From an uncultured Gammaproteobacteria bacterium (GTDB lineage Bacteria; Pseudomonadota; Gammaproteobacteria; Arenicellales; JAANXG01), in NCBI GenBank assembly GCA_947259875.1, contig CAMYNX010000088.1, positions 1 to 36,424 of the forward strand: a DNA stretch of 36,424 nucleotides, given 5' to 3'. The notes beneath the pieces are model-generated. The model saw nothing but the letters and a program-made list of their open reading frames with translations. It did no database searches and was not told where the DNA came from. Made by a program: the position numbers and the translations under genes. The stretch's first letter is position 1. Each line of letters begins with the position of its first letter. Below, piece by piece: positions 31,911 to 36,424 of the stretch.

Positions 31911-32684
31911 ATGCCGCTCATGGACGACTATTCTTTCCTCACCCTGGCATTGTTTGCCGGGATCATTTTTTTGTCCGGCCTGGTGCACGGCACATTGGGA
32001 CTGGGTTTTCCATTGATCGCCACACCGCTGCTCGCTCTTTTCGTTGATGTGCGAAGCGCCATTGTCATTACGCTGCTGCCCACCATTACAGTCAACGTCG
32101 TCAGCATTGTGCGCGGTGGCCGTTGGCGTGAAAGTATTGGGAAATTTTGGCCGCTTGCCGTATATGCTGTGATCGGCAGCGCCGTCGGCACCTGGTTTCT
32201 CATCATCAGTGACCCCGCACCCTACAAGCTGTTGCTTGCCGCGCTGATTTTGTTTTACTTGAGTGCGAACCGTTTGGGTGCATTCAAGATGCAATGGATC
32301 GCGTCTAATCCCGGTTGGTCCATGTTGACGTTTGGTTTCACCGCCGGCGTTGCGAGCGGCACCACGAACGTGATGGTTCCCGTATTGATTATTTACACCC
32401 TGGAGTTGGGTCTCGCCGCAAACGCCATGGTGCAGGTGTTTAATATGTGCTTTTTTGCCGGCAAGATCGCACAGATCGGCATGTTTGCCAGTGCCGGCGT
32501 GGTTGGCCCCGGAATAGTGATGTCAACGACACCGTTGGCCGGTGTCGCCTTGATTGCACTGCTGTTCGGTATGGCGATTCGTGATCGCTTTCCGACCGAT
32601 AACTATCGCATTATTGTTAAAGGTGTGTTGTTTATCATTGCGATCGTGTTAATCATACAGTTCTTTGTGCAAACCTCGCGATAA
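31911..32684 (+). CDS. TSUP-family (TauE/SafE-like) membrane permease
   Basis: The 257-residue protein has about eight membrane helices in two repeats. The family mark GLVHGTLGLGFPLIATPLLAL lies in the first half and its partner FTAGVASGTTNVMVPVLIIY in the second. Members export sulfite, sulfonates or sulfoacetate or take up related anions; the substrate is not known. The ATG at 31911 is used; a second at 31920 is equally possible, and neither has a clear ribosome binding site. It is 105 bases after the DAHP synthase gene. Confidence 0.92.
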   Translation: MPLMDDYSFLTLALFAGIIFLSGLVHGTLGLGFPLIATPLLALFVDVRSAIVITLLPTITVNVVSIVRGGRWRESIGKFWPLAVYAVIGSAVGTWFLIISDPAPYKLLLAALILFYLSANRLGAFKMQWIASNPGWSMLTFGFTAGVASGTTNVMVPVLIIYTLELGLAANAMVQVFNMCFFAGKIAQIGMFASAGVVGPGIVMSTTPLAGVALIALLFGMAIRDRFPTDNYRIIVKGVLFIIAIVLIIQFFVQTSR

Positions 32685-32892
32685 GCTTGGATAATCTACC
32701 GGTAGCCATCGTGACAAAAATTTAGTTACATCCGCGCCGAAGCACCTCCAATTTCTGTTTCATCGATCTCCGATCGCCGGACCCTGTAGCATGTATGTCG
32801 GTCGCCGCAAGAAAACTGCTCACGCGGTGCGTGATTGAATATGGCGTGATGCTCGCAGCTAAGGTGCGGTAGTGTCTGACAGTGAACGCGCG

Positions 32893-33141
32893 TTACTTCG
32901 ACGTAAACCACGTCGGAAAACGTGCCGGCTGTTTCTGCTGCACCTTACTCCGGTTGCGCACAACTTTATGCTCATCGATGTTTTGTTTGTGCTCGGCCTC
33001 GGTGATTTCAACACCCTTGTTGTCTCCCGGACTTATGATTCGAATTGGACCATCATAGTTCCATCCATCCGCCCACACCGGTATAGACAAACATAGCACC
33101 GTTATCAAAGTGATGAGAGTTCCCCTGTGAGGTAATGCCAT
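32893..33141 (-). CDS. Small exported protein, unknown
   Basis: An 82-residue protein with a good Sec signal peptide (MALPHRGTLITLITVLCL, cut near VWADG) and a short hydrophilic mature part starting DGWNYDGPIRIIS, rich in Lys, Gln and Arg at the end. No family recognised and no clear ribosome binding site. The signal peptide is the main evidence. Confidence 0.5.
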   Translation of the reverse strand: MALPHRGTLITLITVLCLSIPVWADGWNYDGPIRIISPGDNKGVEITEAEHKQNIDEHKVVRNRSKVQQKQPARFPTWFTSK

Positions 33142-33235
33142 TAGCGCAATATTAATCACGGCAGTTGCGCAAATATTTTTGCAAATATACTAAATACACG
33201 GCGCCCAACGCTTAGAAATTGATTGCCCAGGACAC

Positions 33236-33862
33236 CTACCAATAGGCCAGCAGTTTGTCGTTTACGATCTTCCATTCAAATCGGGTCAGCGGACGGTTTC
33301 CCTTCTTGATACATTCGCCAGTTGAAACGTCAAAAGTCCATTCATGTTTAGGACAGGTTAGTACACCATCCTCGAGCGCAAGGTGTGGAATGTTCGTGAC
33401 CTGATGTGGGCAGCGGCTGTCGTAAACGCGAAACTCACTGTCATCGCGATAAATAAACAGGCTTCGCCCATCGCAGTTTAGGTAGTTGATTTTTTGATTC
33501 TCAATTTCTTGGGTAGGGGCTACCTCGTGCCACTGGGACTTGGCGTCCAGGAGCTCAGGGCGAAACTCCGGAATGTCCATATCTAGAATGATGTCCACCG
33601 CCCAGACGATCTTAGCAAGGCCAAGGGCGGGAAATGCCATCAACAGGGCATCGAGTATCTCGTGGGGAGTGGCTCCGTCTCTCATTGCCCGGCTGAGGTA
33701 CTGCCTGAAACCATTTTCGGTCTGCGCATGCACCTTGGTAATCACCGAGATGAGACTGCGAGTCTTTTTGTCCAGATGCGTTCCCGCCTGTTTGAGGAAC
33801 GTAAAATATGGCTTGATCGCGTCAGGACGGGCTTTGATTAAATAATTAAGGGCATCACTCAT
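33236..33862 (-). CDS. Fusion of carboxymuconolactone decarboxylase-like (AhpD fold) domain and Rieske ferredoxin domain
   Basis: In this 208-residue protein residues 1-105 are an AhpD/carboxymuconolactone-decarboxylase-type helical domain (LDKKTRSLISVITKVHAQTENGF, ATPHEILDALLMAFPALGLAK). The redox CxxC of AhpD is missing (KVHAQTE instead), and the His is kept. Residues 110-208 are a Rieske [2Fe-2S] domain with SRCPHQV...VLTCPKHEWTFD, i.e. CxH and CxxH ligands, of the small soluble ferredoxin kind. GGAG lies before the ATG. The two domains usually occur in separate genes; a fused oxidoreductase or decarboxylase with its own electron entry is inferred. Confidence 0.9.
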   Translation of the reverse strand: MSDALNYLIKARPDAIKPYFTFLKQAGTHLDKKTRSLISVITKVHAQTENGFRQYLSRAMRDGATPHEILDALLMAFPALGLAKIVWAVDIILDMDIPEFRPELLDAKSQWHEVAPTQEIENQKINYLNCDGRSLFIYRDDSEFRVYDSRCPHQVTNIPHLALEDGVLTCPKHEWTFDVSTGECIKKGNRPLTRFEWKIVNDKLLAYW

Positions 33863-34163
33863 GGGGCGTACTCCAACATTTCTGAATTCAACCGCGACGG
33901 TTGATAAACCTCAATGATAACAAAAGCGCGGCACGCGTTAGACGAGCATATTGTGACGGCAAACAGCGACGAGGGAACGAGCCATATGGGTCAGTGTCGC
34001 CCACACCGCGGGTTCGTTGTATATCGCTTCTCTAATTGTCAAGTTCAACTACAATTGATTGATGCAACCCCGAGATGATAATTCACTCGCGGATGTTACT
34101 ACTAGTCTGAAATTTTATTGTCCATAGTATATTGATTTTAAAAGCATCCCTGATGCAAGTAGT
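33863..34163. other. Divergent intergenic region
   Basis: AT-rich toward 34100-34150, as expected for promoters of the two flanking divergent genes. No clear -35/-10 pair, hairpin or gene could be fixed. Confidence 0.4.
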
Positions 34164-35918
34164 GTGAAGCTAAACAAGATTCCATTCATCGTCCTAGGGG
34201 TCCTAGCCGTAGCAGGGTCTGCCTATTACTTTGGTTTTGGCACACCCCGAGACTCTGGCGTGCCGAACGCGCACCTCGATCTGGTGCCAGCTGACACCTT
34301 GATGTTCGCCGGCGGGGTTGAACCAGTGCCGGTACGCAAAATGCTCGAGCACACTGGGTTGAATTACGCGCAGTGGTTCGAACCCGACGACTTGACTCAG
34401 ATCTACCAAGCCTTGGACCTGCAAGATGCAGCGGACGGTGTCAAACTGCTGAGTAAACTGCTGGTTCTTTATTTTAATCATCTCGATGACCCGGCGGAAC
34501 TGCTCGGCAAGCTAGGTTTGGCCGATGAGTTTCATATGACGTTCTATACCGTGGGTCTCGTTCCTGTCATGCGGATGCAGGTCGCAGACAGATCGGCGTT
34601 TGATCGCACATTTGCCAGTATCGAACACAATGCGCGAGTAGCGCCGTTAGTTCGCGATTTGGGGGATGTAGAGCATAAAGTCTATCCGTTGGTTAAAGGT
34701 TCGGATAATCCGTCCCTGGTGGTGGTCGAGACCGGCGACGATGTGGCATTTATTGTCGATCTCGGAGATCCGGAGGCACTGTCCATCGCGATTGGTGCGA
34801 CCAAGCCCGCGACGTCCATGGCGGAAACTGATGAGATAAAAAGACTGAATCAAAAATACGATTACTCCGCGTTCGGCACCTTCCTGCTCAACCATCGGGC
34901 AATCGTGTCTGCGTTAACCTCTGCGGAGAATCAAGCTGGCCGAACCATTGCCAGGTTGCTAGCCGACGACGTACGTGCGGATGACATAAAACTTTTGCGC
35001 AACCGAACGTGTGCAAAAGAATTTAACAGCATTGCACGAATCTGGCCGCGAACAGTGGCGGGATACCGAAATATGGAAATTACCGATGGCGGTTTCGCAA
35101 GCGAGTTCCACTCCGTCATCGAGATCGAGCATCCAGAGCTTCTCGAAACTCTGCGAAGGGTGAGGGGCTACATTCCGCGTTCGTTGATCGAAAGCGAAGA
35201 TACTGAGTTTGCCTTCGCGTTGGGCCTTGATGTCGGCAAGCTGGGACGAGTCGCCGGAGAACTGGTGCGATACATGAGACAGTGGAATTATGAATGTCCT
35301 GTTCTAGTGCCGTTGAATCGATGGGGTGAGAACGCGGCCTCGGCGTCGATGACGGCATCCGTGGGCGCCGCCATGGGACAGGGCATAAAGGGAGTGAGCA
35401 TTGGCTTGTTGGATCTAGACATAGATGGTGCGGGCGGCGACCTCAGATTGAATAAGCTTGACGCCGTGCTTGCTGTATCCGCAGAAGATCCAAAACTACT
35501 GCTGGAAAACGCAGGCGCAATTCCCGGACTGGGCCAGATCGATGTCCCGGAAGATGGCACGCCGGTTGACGCGTGGCTGCCGATACCGTTGACCAGTGGA
35601 CATCTGCGTTTACCGCTCAAATTGGCGTTGTCAGGGGATCATCTGATCGCTTTTGCAGGTGCCAAGGCGGGGCAACTGGCTAAGGCATTTGCGGGCGACA
35701 ACCTCGAGCCCAACGGACTGTTGTACTATAAGTTTGACTACCAGTCTTACTTCAATACGTTGGTGAATGTATTTGGATCTCACCAAGGCCGGCACTACCG
35801 GCCAAAGGAGAGGCAGATGCTGGAAGCGCTGCGTTCAATCAACGCCGTATACCGAGGTCACCTGGATATCACCGACCGTGGTATCGAGATGACCGGGGAC
35901 ATTATCGTTCGCGATTAG
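34164..35918 (+). CDS. Large exported or anchored protein, DUF3352-like
   Basis: A 584-residue protein with an N-terminal hydrophobic segment (about 6-26, IPFIVLGVLAVAGSAYYFGFG) that anchors or exports it. LDLVPADTLMFAGGVEPVP follows, close to the LPADTLxY opening of DUF3352-type proteins. The remainder alternates alpha/beta elements without catalytic motifs. Two Cys (RNRTCAKEF, YECPVL) may pair. It starts with GTG at 34164, with no strong ribosome binding site. Function unknown, periplasmic location likely. Confidence 0.8.
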   Translation: MKLNKIPFIVLGVLAVAGSAYYFGFGTPRDSGVPNAHLDLVPADTLMFAGGVEPVPVRKMLEHTGLNYAQWFEPDDLTQIYQALDLQDAADGVKLLSKLLVLYFNHLDDPAELLGKLGLADEFHMTFYTVGLVPVMRMQVADRSAFDRTFASIEHNARVAPLVRDLGDVEHKVYPLVKGSDNPSLVVVETGDDVAFIVDLGDPEALSIAIGATKPATSMAETDEIKRLNQKYDYSAFGTFLLNHRAIVSALTSAENQAGRTIARLLADDVRADDIKLLRNRTCAKEFNSIARIWPRTVAGYRNMEITDGGFASEFHSVIEIEHPELLETLRRVRGYIPRSLIESEDTEFAFALGLDVGKLGRVAGELVRYMRQWNYECPVLVPLNRWGENAASASMTASVGAAMGQGIKGVSIGLLDLDIDGAGGDLRLNKLDAVLAVSAEDPKLLLENAGAIPGLGQIDVPEDGTPVDAWLPIPLTSGHLRLPLKLALSGDHLIAFAGAKAGQLAKAFAGDNLEPNGLLYYKFDYQSYFNTLVNVFGSHQGRHYRPKERQMLEALRSINAVYRGHLDITDRGIEMTGDIIVRD

Positions 35919-36019
35919 CCGGTGACTGCAGCCATGCGTGTGCAGGGTGCGCCATTTCCTCCACCCACCGGGCTGTTCTCCGCATCCGAGTGCATACGCA
36001 CCAGGCACCCGTGATGCAA

Positions 36020-36035
36020 ATTGAATCAATTCAAT
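36020..36035. promoter_or_regulatory. Palindrome ATTGAA-N4-TTCAAT upstream of the synthase gene
   Basis: A perfect 6-bp inverted repeat with a TCAA spacer, 72 bases before the ATG at 36107, in an AT-rich stretch. It could be an operator. It resembles but does not match the FNR box. Confidence 0.35.
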
Positions 36036-36106
36036 CAAATTTCCGCTACAATTTAGATGCTTTTATTAGAACCTTCGTTTATTGAGACTTGGATCTGACA
36101 GACAAC

Positions 36107-36424
36107 ATGAGCCGCCATATTCAACTGATGGATACAACACTGCGAGACGGTGAGCAGACCCGCGGTGTTTCGTTCTCCCAGGACGAGAAAGTCAGCATTG
36201 CCAAGGCATTGTTGCAATCCCTGCGCGTGGAACGCGCCGAGGTTGCCTCCGTCGGGGTTTCTGAGGGAGAACGGCAGGCGGTGACTAACATCAACCAATG
36301 GGCCGCCGAGGAAGGTATGCTGGACAGGGTCGAAGTGCTGGGCTTTGTGGATCGGACCCGCAGCGTCGATTGGATCACCAGTACCGGCGGCAAGGTGCTC
36401 AATCTGTTGGCCAAAGGGAGCGAG
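36107..36424 (+). CDS. 2-isopropylmalate/homocitrate/citramalate synthase family protein, N-terminal part (runs off window)
   Basis: The visible 106 residues begin [20 protein letters not shown], the family's catalytic Arg/Asp/Glu motif. They continue [13 protein letters not shown] and [18 protein letters not shown], the start of the HMGL-like TIM barrel. The enzyme joins acetyl-CoA to a 2-oxoacid. The visible part does not decide between isopropylmalate, citramalate and homocitrate synthases. The frame is open to the last base. Start at the ATG at 36107; no strong ribosome binding site. Confidence 0.9.
   Translation, partial: MSRHIQLMDTTLRDGEQTRGVSFSQDEKVSIAKALLQSLRVERAEVASVGVSEGERQAVTNINQWAAEEGMLDRVEVLGFVDRTRSVDWITSTGGKVLNLLAKGSE

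Noticed and set aside
1-36424. CRISPR array, tRNA, rRNA, complete IS element
   Set aside because: No spaced direct repeats, no cloverleaf-like block and no transposase were found when reading through the window by eye.

Overview
The window looks like a moderately GC-rich gammaproteobacterial chromosome, probably a respiratory, metal-tolerant, Chromatiales-like lineage. The evidence is the many c-type cytochromes, a proteobacterial-type GshA, an FdnI-type cytochrome b behind a perfect FNR/ANR box, and CopL-like copper leader proteins. No rRNA, tRNA, CRISPR array or intact transposase was seen. The assignment rests on gene content only.

Layout. (1) Bases 1-1027, plus strand: the 3' end of a Cu(I) P-type ATPase and a small exported protein. 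(2) 1028-1398: an intergenic repeat cluster, with a perfect 22-bp-arm palindrome followed by an inverted pair of an ATTCCGAG/GAATCT-type interspersed repeat. (3) 1399-12515, all minus strand: a copper/redox island. Its promoter-proximal part is a CopL-like leader, a MerR regulator, a TlpA/DsbE thioredoxin, a 24-codon micro-ORF, a CcdA-like protein and a DUF411 protein. Two small membrane proteins with CxxC motifs follow. A second CopL-like leader then precedes a nine-gene run: lipoprotein, TolC-like factor, multicopper oxidase, His-tailed cytochrome c, periplasmic rhodanese, cytochrome c with a Cys/His/Met tail, small hypothetical, membrane protein, GDCCVxC protein. (4) 12736-17872: DUF533 protein, B12/radical SAM protein, orphan formate dehydrogenase gamma subunit, exported Nudix protein, small conserved protein. 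(5) 18275-25521: frame-broken gshA, cytochrome c lipoprotein, ATP-grasp ligase, PAS-GGDEF-EAL protein, VOC protein. (6) 25919-36424: Hsp20, enoyl-CoA hydratase, AEC transporter, trypsin-like protease, DAHP synthase, TSUP permease, a carboxymuconolactone-decarboxylase/Rieske fusion, a large exported unknown, and the 5' end of an isopropylmalate/homocitrate synthase-family gene.

How the genes may work together (inference). The ATPase would export Cu(I). The periplasmic multicopper oxidase would oxidise it, perhaps passing electrons to the two tailed cytochromes. TlpA and CcdA would supply reductant for thiols, heme attachment or copper sites. DUF411, the CopL-like proteins and the His/Cys/Met-rich tails would bind metal. 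The best candidate for an undescribed element is the micro-ORF at 10895-10969. It overlaps the tlpA stop by ATGA and the ccdA start by TAATG, and encodes a peptide with a Cys-Gly-Gly-His segment and an NGGWDW end. Next are the paired CopL-like leaders at the head of two units, and a DUF411 protein whose signal peptide seems partly deleted.
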